DNA of 64,000 nt, from positions 1-64,000 of the forward strand of contig CAJNDS010002803.1 in the NCBI GenBank assembly GCA_905221605.1. The letters are read 5' to 3'. This DNA comes from Symbiodinium natans (Eukaryota > Sar > Dinophyceae > Suessiales > Symbiodiniaceae). The notes under the pieces are model-generated. The model searched no databases, had not been told where the DNA came from, and worked only from the letters and a program-made list of their open reading frames with translations. Made by a program: the position numbers and the translations under genes. Below, piece after piece: positions 23,345-33,381 of the stretch. Every line of letters begins with the position of its first letter. Position 1 is the stretch's first letter.

Positions 23345-23990
23345 CACATCTTTACCCACCATTCCCACAACTACCCATAATTACCCACCTTACCCGCAAG
23401 TCTCACCATCATCCACCAATACCCACCAATACACATCATTCCCGCAACCCACCAGATACTTCCCGCAACCCACCAGATACCCACCAATACCCACCATTCC
23501 CACCCAAACCCGCCTCCATCCCACGATTCCACCCCATACCAAACCACCGCCGCCCTTACCCTCCATTCCCACCTTGACCAGAACCCACCATTCCCCACCA
23601 TTCCCACCATTGTCTACCATTCCCGCCGTTCCCACGAAACCAATAATACCCACCATTACCCACCACCAGACCGTTCTCCACCATTCCCACCATTACCCAC
23701 CCTTGCCCACCATTCTCGCCGTTACCCGTCTTCCCACCACGACCCACCATTGCCCACCAATCACCCACCATTTCCACCGTTGCCCATCCCCCTTCCCACC
23801 ATGATTAAGCCACTACCCGCCTTTCATGATTCCCCGCCATGACGCACCATGACCTGCCCACATGTGCCACAAGTAACCACCATTCCCAGCATTGCCTATC
23901 ATGACACATCATTTCCTACCAGTACCACCACTTACCCAAGATTTATCCACTATGTACCCGCCATGACCATAACCCACCAGTACACACCAG
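23345..23990. repeat. C-rich (CCCACCATT-like) degenerate repeat
   Basis: About 640 bases are made of short ACCC/CCACC words with strong strand asymmetry. The minus strand is GGTGGG-rich and could form G-quadruplexes. The apparent Pro-rich (plus) and Gly/Trp-rich (minus) frames are products of the repeat. Confidence 0.85.
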
Positions 23991-24112
23991 AGTTCTGGAT
24001 ATTGGCGGGTAGTGTCGGGTATACGCAACCAGGAGGGTTCAGGATTGATTGGAGGGAGATTTTCTTCACGGCTCATGTTTCCAGATTTTGGCTGGGCTTT
24101 CGTTGTTTTCAC

Positions 24113-24838
24113 TCACTCAGCAAATCCGCGCGGCACGGGTGAAACAAACTCGAACATAAAAACCACAGGGGGTTGCAACTGTACAAGAGGCATACTTTGT
24201 AAGCCCGTAGGCTGATTCGGACGCAATTGTCCAATCTTCTGTGCGGCGATGTTCAACATAGCAAGGGTTAGATCGAGATCTGACGGTATGTTGACTGGTG
24301 GCTTTCCGCATGCTCTCAGGGAATCTTTCGTTGTTTCTTGAAGCCAGTGAGCTCTTGGTCTACTTATTCTTCTGTAATAATTTATCTGCGGTGAAGTGGT
24401 TCCAAATTCGAATGAAACTTGTCTTCGCGGGTCGTACTTGTCAGCCCTGCGCATGTGTCCTAGTAGTCTCTTGACTTTTCCAGCATTCCGAAAATTTTTG
24501 AGTCTGAATTCCATAGTGTTTGGTTTTGTTCATGACACTGTTGTTAGTTTGGGTTCTATCAACATGAGTAGGTGGCATTTTTAGGATTCGCCTGAAGTTT
24601 TTCATTTGGAAGGCATCCAACTTTTTCATCTCATTTTGCGTAAGTTTTATGGATTCAAGCCGTACAATATCTTTGATTTCACAATTGCGTTGAACACCTG
24701 CAACTTCCATTTGGTGTTAGTGTTTGCTTTGTTCCAAAATAATTTCATTGGCTTGGCGGTTTTGAAGGCCATCGCTATTATATTGAGAACTTCTGCATTG
24801 TTGTTGGCACTGTCTGTCAGGACAGATCCCAAGTACAC
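24113..24838 (-). pseudogene. LINE C-terminal region
   Basis: Minus-strand frames 24838-24647 (YLGSVLTDSANNN, thumb-like), 24710-24441 and 24514-24113 continue the LINE ORF in changing frames. KRLLGHMRRAD and RAHWLQET are typical of the region after RT in non-LTR elements. No clear Cys-rich knuckle or poly(A) tail is seen at the left end. Confidence 0.7.
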
Positions 24839-26000
24839 AGCTTGCTGTTTGCGCGGTACCTTTGTGCCATCTCGGTGTTTTTATGGTTGATGTACGTCTG
24901 TTGGTTGTCAGGTTTGACGCATCTCTCGTAGTTGAGTGTCATGTTGTAATACCAAGATTCTTGTTCGATTTCCGCCAGCAGTTTGTTGGGAGATTGCGTG
25001 TGATTTCCGAAAGTCAAGGTCTCGTCCGCATAAAGAACTTCGGCAACGTGTATTCCTGGAATTGGCTGTTGCTGTTTGGGTGTTGAGTCTCTCTTTTTAT
25101 GGCAGTGACAATAACGGACATCACAAGTATACATAGATAAGGTGATAGCGGACGGCCTTGCCGTATTCCGCACTGCTGCGTGAAGAACTTGGAGTTGCCT
25201 TCGTTAGTGCAAACCTCAACGCGTGGTTGGTCATGAATATTGCTAATCATGGTCAGAAGGTACCGCGGGATATTGATCCTGTTCAGGGCTTCTATGAGGC
25301 GAACATGATCAACTTTGTCAAATGCCTTCTCCCAGTCTAGTAGAACGATAGCCATGCTGTCTCCTGATTCTCTGTTATATCTTGCAATCTACGTGCAATG
25401 AAAATCGCGTGACTCGTGCTTTTTCCTGATCTGAATCCGTATTGAGTCTTCATACTCCATTGCTCAAGTCCTTGTGCAAACCTGTTTTTGAATGATTTAC
25501 AGGATGTTTGAAGTAGCGCGATGGGTCAATAATTCTCTAGTTTGCTTGAATCACCTTTTTATACAGTGATACAATAATAGCTTGGTGAAGTGACGTTTCA
25601 AGAGTTCAAGTGGCATGCATCTGGTTTATATTATTGAGAAGCTTTGCTTGGTTGTTATCATCCAAGTATTTCACTAGTTCAGCTCTCAACCTGTCTGTTC
25701 CAGGAGTTTTATTTTTTCGCTTGCCTGGCTATAGCAGTTCTTGTTAGCTAAATGGATCATCTATAACGTTGTCCCTTCCATTGAAAAGAGTTTCAGGATG
25801 TCTTTGCGCGGTGGTAGAATTTCACGGTTGCTTTTCCACTGAAGATTGGCTGAGTATTCTGCTGCCTTATGTGGCTACTGTTTGCTTTGATTCGTTTACC
25901 ATCCTTGTCTTTGAATTTTGTGAGTTTCAATACCGGTCGAGATCGCAGCTTCTTCAGACCTGTCCATTTGTGTTGTTGGTGCCCTAATTCCTCTAATTGG
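24817..26000 (-). pseudogene. LINE reverse transcriptase, multiply interrupted
   Basis: Conceptual reading of the minus strand shows a KLENYxPIALLQ-type block near 25530, TQYGFRSGKSTSHAI near 25420, LLDWEKAFDKVDH (first catalytic Asp) near 25335, GIRQGRPLSPYLC near 25160 and VLYADETLTFG near 25030. The last is the YADD box with the second Asp changed to Glu. Stops and frame changes occur between blocks, so this is a dead copy. Confidence 0.85.
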
Positions 26001-26004
26001 CCGA

Positions 26005-27544
26005 TCATGTTCTGTGCTTTGTCTCGTCTGACTGCGCTTTTGTCTCGTCTGACTGCGCTTTGATTTTTAGATTGAGGTCTTTGGCCAATTCTTCCGAACC
26101 AGATTCTCTGGCATTTTGCCTCTGTTGCAGAAGATCCCACGTAGCCTCTGAGATATAACTCTGCTTTTGTTCTGTGGGAGTTTTGATACAAGTTTTTGGT
26201 TTTCTGTCATCGGGTAAAGCTCGTATTTTCTCATTGTACTCAAGCAGTTGTTGCGAAGTCGGTTTTCTAGACCTGGGTGGCCGCGGGGCATTTATCTTCT
26301 TCTGTTTACTTACCAATTTAATGTCTATCTTAGTGATGAGAAGTTTGTGGTCGGATTCTATACTAGTGTGATGAGTTGTGATAATATCTTTGACGGAGTT
26401 TTTCCACGGAGCATTGGTTAGAATGAAGTCTAGTTGTGCAAAATGAGAGTTATTGACAGGTGATGTAATTGCTGTAGCTTCAGCGCTTTTGTAGGTCATC
26501 AGTTCTCTTTGGTTTTTTTGAAGGAATGTGGAGCTTACCATGTAATTTTCTCCCACGCAGAACTCTATAAACAAGTCTCTGTTTTCCTGCTGGGGCGCAG
26601 GAAGGCCACATATTTCACGTTCTTGTGGGTTGAAGATGTGTTGCCCGATGTTCTCTGACTCTGCTGGCAGCCGCTGAAGAAGTCTAGCGTTGAAGTCTCC
26701 AGCTATAAGATGTTTATTGTGCATGCCATATTTGTTTGCTATTTCCTCAAGATGTTGATAATACTGCATCTTTTCATTGATAGGGCGTCCCCGCACGCGG
26801 CGTGCTTGTGATGTTCAGTTGCCCTCCATTGCTGTTGAGCGATACGGTGATGTTGCGATTATCATGTTGTTCAACATCTAGCTTGTGTTTGTTCAAGCAG
26901 CTGCTGAGTACCAATCCTGTCCCCAATTTTTCTGCATCTAGATTGTACAATTCTAACATAGATCTTTTGCGTTTTCCACGACCTTTGCTCATTTCTTGCT
27001 CCTCTCTTGCTTTTGCTGCAGCTTCACGTTGTTTATCTGTCACTGAGGTGGATGTGTGGGTATTGATGTGCGTTTCCTGCACACATAGAATATCTAACTT
27101 GTGTGTTTTCATCATGTGGATGACTTGTTGCCGTGCTGATATGTGGTTTAAGCCTCTGCAGTTCATACTTCCAATGGTAAGTTTAGTGATCTTGCCCTTA
27201 TTCTCATTGTGTGTTGAAGTGTGCTTGTCCGTGCCTTCTTGAGTTCCATTATAAATGTTTACCTGGGGAGCCAAAACAGGTAAACACTTCCTCACCTTTC
27301 TATATTGTTGGCGTCTCTGTTGTCTGTTCTGTGCTCGATTGCATCTCCTCATGAAGATAGAAGCTTGTGAACGATGTTTTGTCCATCGAATAGTCTGCAA
27401 AGCTAGCTTATTGTCTTGTTTATCCGGGGTTGCTTGTGAGGTATCAGTATGTTGCCAAACCTCATTATTTGATATTCGGTGAGACTTGATCCGATCTTTG
27501 ATCCGATCGACCTTTCGTTGCCGCTCACCATTGCGTGGCGGCAC
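26005..27544 (-). pseudogene. LINE endonuclease (APE type), broken frame
   Basis: Two minus-strand frames form one exonuclease-endonuclease-phosphatase domain. The frame 27544-26774 has a basic N-terminal part and then IGSMNCRGL (catalytic Asn) and LDILCVQETHI (catalytic Glu). The frame 26796-26005 continues with IAGDFNARL and SDHKLL (catalytic Asp-His). The break is near 26785. The region is richer in A/T than its neighbours. The C-terminal end contains a short tandem QSDETKA repeat. Confidence 0.85.
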
Positions 27545-29778
27545 TCCCGCATTCCCAATAAGGGGGGAGGTCTTTAGGGTAGGAATCTGTTTATGTGCAG
27601 GATCTTGTTGTTGACAGAATCTGTGCTTTCGTTGTTCGCAGCAGGGTTTTTCATGTTTAGACTGAGGTTTGTGGGTTTGGCATTTCAGCTTGATGAAGTC
27701 GAGAGGGTATTTGCGTTTTTGGGGATCGTTGAAATGCAGGTTCAGAACTTTGACGTGATAGTTTACGGCTCAAGCTTAGAGTTTGATCAGGCTCTATGCA
27801 GATCTCGATCTTTGCACGGCCGTGGTGCTGCAAGCCTGCCCCTGCGGGACACGGAAACAGCTAAATAGACATATTGAAATTCATGCCTATGAAGTAGTGA
27901 TGTTCTACATGACATTCAGTGCAGTGAAGAGCGTGAACTGGAGCCATGTCCGTCGACTGGTGGCAATTCAGTGTTTGCGATTGAGCCCGCCCCAGCTTCT
28001 TCAACAAACGAAAGCCAATATTTGTTAATCTCACCTTCCGCTCGGTTGCTTGGGTGCCAAGGGCTTTGCAGCTTCTGCAAGCCTGGAGGACTGAGGGAGC
28101 TTGCTTTCCGCAAGACGTTGCATGTGCCTTTCGTGTGCTTGCTCAGATGTGGTGCCAGATGTTGGAGCTGAATCAGAAATCGTCAGCAACTGAAAACATG
28201 TCAGTGTTTCATCGCTTGTCTTTGACCGATGCAGTCCTGGTGCTAGGTGATTTCGGCAACATGTCCTCTTGCCATTGAGCAGGCGCAATCCCTTCCAGCA
28301 AAATGTGATTTGTCTGTGCGAAAACTTTACAAACAACAGGAGGCGAACTTGGACTGCCTCATAAATGCCCAGCCAATTGAGACTGAAGAGGCATGTACAG
28401 TGTTTCTGGGCGATCCCCGTGCGCAATTTGGTCGTTTTATCGATGTCTGATCCGAAGGCGAATGCAATTTCATCATGGACGAAAGAGGCTGCCTCGCCTT
28501 CTCTCCATACAATATCCGATGAGCAGCTAAGCAGCAGCTGGCTTGCTTCGTTATATTACTTGATGTCATTAAGCTACCAACTGTGCTTACAAAAATGGGC
28601 GTCATGAAAGGGTGGCTGTCAGAAGCTTCAGGTTTGGATGACGGAAAGTGAGCTTGACCGCGCGCGGAAAGTTGTATTAATTGTCAAGTGGGGGGATTTT
28701 GGGGGAGACGGGATTTGCATGCGGGGCGGGTGCGGGACAGCATCAAGAGCATCATTTGCTCTTTTGTTTTTTGTTAGGGGCCCGCCGGGGCATCCATCCT
28801 TGCCAAGGGCACGGCATGATTTTATGGTTGCTGATTGCCACTGCCATTACCCACATTGCTGCCATGACCATTGATGCCATTACTACCATTGTTTCCAGTA
28901 TTGCCACTTGTTTGCATGGGGGGTGGTTGGACCCCCATCATGAGCATAAGTTTCCCCAAACATTTCTTAAGGGATCATTTGATCCCTTGTTTCTTTCCTG
29001 GGCTCTTTGGGCACGTGTTGGGCATCCGCGTGAGCATGGTTTGGCCCCTCGTTTGCATGACGCCGCCCCTATTTGCTTCATTTCTCTGGAGGCCTTTGTC
29101 ATAGAGGCCCCTGGAATCTGGATGGAGGCCTTGCTTCAATTACTCAGGCCTTACTACGTACTACTCAATACTTGCCACGTGCTACTCAATACTTTCTGCG
29201 TACTACTACATACTACTTGCTGTTTACTACTTGCGATTCACTACTGTCTCCTTTGCTATTTGCTATACTTACTGCTTACTATTTGCCACTCGATTTCCGT
29301 GTGATCCTCCTGATTTGCAGCCCCTTTATCTGCTTTTGCTTTCGATGGTCTGGCAGCATGTTAATGTGATATAAGGTTGGCGACGTGCGTGTCGAGATTT
29401 CTTCCGGCTTGGCCCGCAGATATCGTACAATTGGAGCAGGGCCGGCTAGGCGAGCCGTGTGCGTGTGATGTTTATTGTGATGCAAGGTGCTGGAGTTCCT
29501 TCCGCTGCGGGCAGCCTGTCATGGAGCAGCTGACACACAGGTAGCATTTTGTGTGCAAGAGAGTTGGGAATGGTGGACTGAAGCATCATGCTAGGCCTCG
29601 AGTGTCTGCAGAGATCTTGAGTTTTTAGAGTTACAGTTTGAGTGTGGCCGGCAGGCTTTTAAGAAACTCTTGATGGTGCCGTGCCCTTGGCGCCTCATGG
29701 CTGATGCCCGGCAATCTTTGAAGTCGGCAGAGGCCTTGGAGGAGGGGCCTGCCGGGCCTGCGTTGTGAGTGGAGATTC
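27545..29778. other. No firm gene; a few coding-like stretches and simple sequence
   Basis: 28054-28278 on the plus strand gives a coding-like 74-codon frame (LQLLQAWRTEG...) without a known family. 28830-28900 is a CCATTACC/TGCCATGACC simple repeat, and 29150-29290 is an ACTACT/TACTTGC pyrimidine-rich repeat. I cannot assign the rest. Confidence 0.4.
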
Positions 29779-30123
29779 ATGCTTGAATGCTCCACATATT
29801 TCCAAACATATCTCCACGTTAACACATCATGTCAGCAGAATGCATGCCGCATGGAGGAGATCCATGGTTGTGAGAAGGTGATTTATCACACGAAGCAGAA
29901 GCGACTTTATTTCCGAGGGCTGGATGGATGTAAATGGACGTCGATCGTGGACTCAGACCGCAGTTTCAAAGCCGTTCAGGCGGCGTGGCGTGACCAGCCC
30001 TGCCTGGAGCAGATGGCTGCCTGGGGTGAGCGACTGCGCCGGGCCTGTGGTTTCGCGCCGAACGTGCCGACAGTTCGCGTCTGGGTCGACCCAAAGACAT
30101 CACAAAAGGTTGTGTGGTGTTGA
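29779..30123 (+). CDS. Unknown 114-codon open frame
   Basis: The middle and C-terminal part has plausible coding composition (KQKRLYFRGLDGCKWTSIV, then AWGERLRRACGF and TVRVWVDPKTS). I see no signal peptide, membrane span or known motif. The first ~25 codons look like upstream non-coding DNA, so the true start may be later. It could be an exon of a larger gene or a retroelement fragment. Confidence 0.3.
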   Translation: MLECSTYFQTYLHVNTSCQQNACRMEEIHGCEKVIYHTKQKRLYFRGLDGCKWTSIVDSDRSFKAVQAAWRDQPCLEQMAAWGERLRRACGFAPNVPTVRVWVDPKTSQKVVWC

Positions 30124-32229
30124 GCCACGGCTTTGGGTGAGGATGAGCGTGTGAGCTTGTGTTTCTGCCCATTGATCTCGATGGCCTACTATGCGATGCG
30201 CATACTCTTGGTACAGTACAGACAAGCAAATCTGGCTTGGCTTGCCTGGTGCCGTGCAGATGTTCTTGGTGCATCGCGCTAACAAGGTTGCCTTGCTACC
30301 AAGTGTAAGCAGGTTTGATCTGAGAGTCGACTGTGTCCTCACCAGCAGGGCAGTGTGCGCCTGATGAAATCTTGTTTGGAGTCCTGTTTTATCACTGCCT
30401 GGCAAGAACTTGTGATTCAGTGATTTAGCTTTACGAAGCACGCTTGGCTCAAAGCCTTGGCCTTGTACGTGGCAAGAAACGCGCGCCAAGGCCAGGGCCT
30501 GTAAATGATGGTGATGTGTTGACCAAAGATCTTCAAACCAAGACTTGTCCAAACAATGACAGGATTGAAGCTCCTAATAAGGCTGCAGCTTGCTGATTGC
30601 TGTTGCACCGCGATAGAGTTCTTGGTCGAAGTGTTGTCTCGCTACAGGTAACAAGTTGCGAAGTTATTTTGTTTGCCAAATGTGAGGCTGGTGACATGGG
30701 AAATTGTTGCGGAAACGATGGCGGCAAGGTCGCTTCAGAGCTTCTGGATGCTTTGATCTCAGGCTGGCATTGTGCGCTAAGGCAAGTTCTTTTTCTTGGT
30801 ATTTCTTTGTGACTTTGATCAATGAGGACAGCCCCGCCGCCGGAAGTCTGACTGCAGATCTAGGTCGGGGGGCCAGGTATTCAAGTGTGTCTTTGTGCCA
30901 GCCTGAGCACAGGACTGACTCCGATTGAGGGTCTCCTGTGTGGCGAACCCAATGGAGCGCTGAGCCCAGTTTCGTGTCCGGTGTCATGGATGCTTGAGTG
31001 TTGGGCTATGCAGCACGTGCGACTGGAATGATTGACTGGAATGATTGACATATGTTTTATCTGTTCATGTCGAAGGTCGACGTTGGAGACGTCATGTTTG
31101 ATAATCTTGGATGCGTTGACTGGCACGTCAGATTGGTAAGTGGCAGGCCATTCGCTCAGAGGGCTGCTGTTATGTTGTTGTTGGATTGAGTTGCCGACGA
31201 TGCCTGAGCCCAGGATGATGCGATGGTATGACTATGACAATGAGCAGGCCTGCGGCAAGTAATCCAATAGACATGGGGCTGCGTTGGTGAAGCACATGTG
31301 TTGTCAAAAGGTCCTCTACCGTATTCCGACTCATGAGATCGTCGGTGGGGCCAGGTACTTATGTAGTCTTCCAACGTAGAAGCAATCTTGCGAGCTGGAA
31401 AGGTAGAGATTTCTCACGACAACAGCTTTTCGTGAGGCACCATTCATGTTGCAATCCGCCCAGCACATCATGCTCCGGGAAGAGGTGCTGGCGTGCGGGA
31501 TAGAGATCAGGCTCACGCGACTCACGTGCCATGTTGCTCAGGATCTTTTCGTGTTCGGTGACGAGGATGATGGCACCTACACTCCCATCACACCAGGCTC
31601 ACAGGTACGGCTGTACAGATCGCCGTTCCTCATGAATCGCCGAGTTGCGGATGAGGCCAGGGTAGTTTGCGTGTGCAACATTGTTGTCTTGCCCGCTGTA
31701 ACCTTGCAGGTGATGGCTGCTTTAAGACCAATTGGTACGTGGAGCATGGACCTCGAGCAACATGATTGTAGTTGCATTGTCAGTTCTACGCGCTGGTTTG
31801 TGGTTCTCCAAGGTTGGGGGACTGGTGCGATGGCACTCCTCCTTTGGATCTTTCCCTTGATGCTTCTCTCCATCTTGCTCGCTGTTTGCTTGTCTCTCCG
31901 CCTTATTACTTCTGCGATTCCTCTCCTGATTGGTGTGCCGGCCTCAGTGGTGATTGCGGCGTTTTGAGTCTGCCTGGGTAGCTTGCGCCGGAAGAGAATC
32001 AACTTGTAGGTGCTGCTGATCGGCCTGGTGGATGCGCGCTGCCGGCGCTTGCCATGCCGGTCGATCCAGTACAGACAGCCCATATGCACTAGCCTGGTGA
32101 CATTGTTTTGGACGCCGCGGGCTCAGCTCCCAAGAGATGTTGTGCAGCGCTCGTGGAGTCTTTCACAAAAACTATTGTAGCTGGGCTTGAGGATAATATT
32201 GCTTTAGCATGGGGTTTTAGACATTGATA
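30124..32229. other. No recognised gene
   Basis: The longest frame is 31446-31967 on the plus strand (173 codons), whose C-terminal 50 residues are very hydrophobic (ALLLWIFPLMLLSILLAV). An overlapping minus-strand frame of similar length (31577-32089) is also open, so neither is convincing. A short direct duplication (GACTGGAATGATT) lies near 31021-31048. Confidence 0.4.
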
Positions 32230-32279
32230 TATCAGTGTTGCAGATCTATATTGACAACGTGTTTTTCAGCATTTGCAGG

Positions 32280-32543
32280 GTCGCGGGTCGGCAATTTGAG
32301 CATTCGTGGATTTGCGCATACGCAAATTACACAAATTGGCGAAGCCAGAGAATTTCGATTCCTCGGTTGAGCGTTCGTGGATTTGCAGATTTGCGGGTTT
32401 GCAGGGCTTTCCCAGGTTTCCTGGGTTGTCGGATGCGGGATGTGCGGATTTCCGGACATGTGGATTTGCAGAATTGCGGGTTTGCGGCGGTTTCCCGGAT
32501 TTCGCAGGTTTCCGGATGTGCGGATGTGCGGATTCCCAGACAC
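32280..32543. repeat. Degenerate TTTGCGGATTT-type minisatellite, left of the YR element
   Basis: Short words such as GGATTTGC, GCGGGTTTGCAG and GTGCGGAT recur with variable spacing up to the left boundary of the YR retrotransposon. The same type of sequence (TGGATTTGCAGATTTTCGGG) resumes at 41934 right after the element, so the element appears to have inserted into this repeat. Confidence 0.75.
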
Positions 32544-32815
32544 GACGGCCTTCCATCGCGATGGACAAGGCATTATTTCTGTGGCTGTATCACGAAATTT
32601 TTCTTGGGAAAAATCTCTGGTTGCATTTGCGGTGTTTTGTTTTAAAACGGGACGTGTCCATTTGTGATGCACACACATGCACGCATCATGACATTTAAAA
32701 TGGCAAGTGCAGCACGTGCCCATTTTCTTGAAAGCAGATGTCATGTTTTGTGAAACAACATGTGATATCTGCAGCACCTCGGTTCGAGTAAGGTGCACAG
32801 AAAATTTTTTGTCTC
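32544..32815 (+). repeat. Split direct repeat A1
   Basis: The 272 bases are repeated at 41338-41609 with a single difference at the A/T-run near the right end. The left edge is set by the end of identity (GACGGCC...). It holds a possible Pol III-like promoter and a perfect 6-bp hairpin (listed separately). Confidence 0.9.
32701..32810 (+). promoter_or_regulatory. Possible internal Pol III-like promoter and T-run in repeat A1
   Basis: GGTTCGAGT at 32781-32789 matches nine positions of the tRNA B-box. It sits in the loop of a perfect stem GCACCT/AGGTGC (32774-32796). A weak A-box-like TGGCAAGTGC is at 32701 and a run of six T at 32805-32810. The same set is in A2 (B-box-like at 41575), where the single A1/A2 difference shortens the T-run to five. 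The 80-base A-to-B spacing is long and the A-box poor, so this remains a suggestion. Confidence 0.3.
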
Positions 32816-32921
32816 TTCTAACCTGGGCTTGAAGGCGCAACGGCTCCGCTTGTTAACAGGCCTGATCCTTTCAACCAGTTTCCCTCTTAGAGGGCGTGCA
32901 AGCCAGAGTGATCTCTGGTGG

Positions 32922-33266
32922 ATGGACCCAGCGGATCGCGTTCTTCAAGAGCTTCAGCGTGAGGTTGCCCAGGTTGAGCCCCTGCGACATCAGGTAGCTG
33001 TCTTTCAGGGTGATTTGAGTGCATACCATCTTGAGGTCGAGGCTTTGCGTGCGGAAGTTAGGGCCTTGCGTGATCAGATCGCTCCTTTGCAAGAGGCCCA
33101 CGTTCGTGCTTCTGCCCGCCTGCAGCCCCGCCTTGTGCATCCTGCTCCAGCCATTGAATCCTTGACGGAGCGGGTGTTGCATAACCAGAGCTGTTTTCAG
33201 TTTCTTGTTGTGGCGTTGCAGAGAACCTTCCCTCACGTCCAGTGGCAGTCCCTCCACGAGGACTAG
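32922..33266 (+). CDS. Small coiled-coil protein of the YR element (ORF1)
   Basis: 114 codons from the ATG at 32922. An open frame extends upstream to 32793, but that part lies partly in repeat A1 and beyond a poor context. Residues ~4-65 form a heptad-like helix (LQELQREV, LEVEALRAEVRALRDQI), followed by a Pro/Arg-rich stretch and a second helix. The function is unknown. Coiled-coil ORF1 proteins often multimerise on element RNA, which makes a nucleocapsid or assembly role an inference. It ends 115 bases before the likely start of the recombinase. Confidence 0.6.
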   Translation: MDPADRVLQELQREVAQVEPLRHQVAVFQGDLSAYHLEVEALRAEVRALRDQIAPLQEAHVRASARLQPRLVHPAPAIESLTERVLHNQSCFQFLVVALQRTFPHVQWQSLHED

Positions 33267-33381
33267 ACCACCAGATCTGCCTTGAGTCTTCCTGTGCAGG
33301 GGGGGGGGGAGTGTCAGCCTCAACTTCGATACTGGTGTGCAGCTGCCTGAGATACTTTTCCACTGCGGTACACTGCGCAAC

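Noticed and set aside
32232-32840. 202-codon minus-strand frame rich in Asn, Pro, His and Ile
   Set aside because: It reads antisense across a degenerate minisatellite and repeat A1; the part in A is repeated at 41245-41622 only because A is duplicated.
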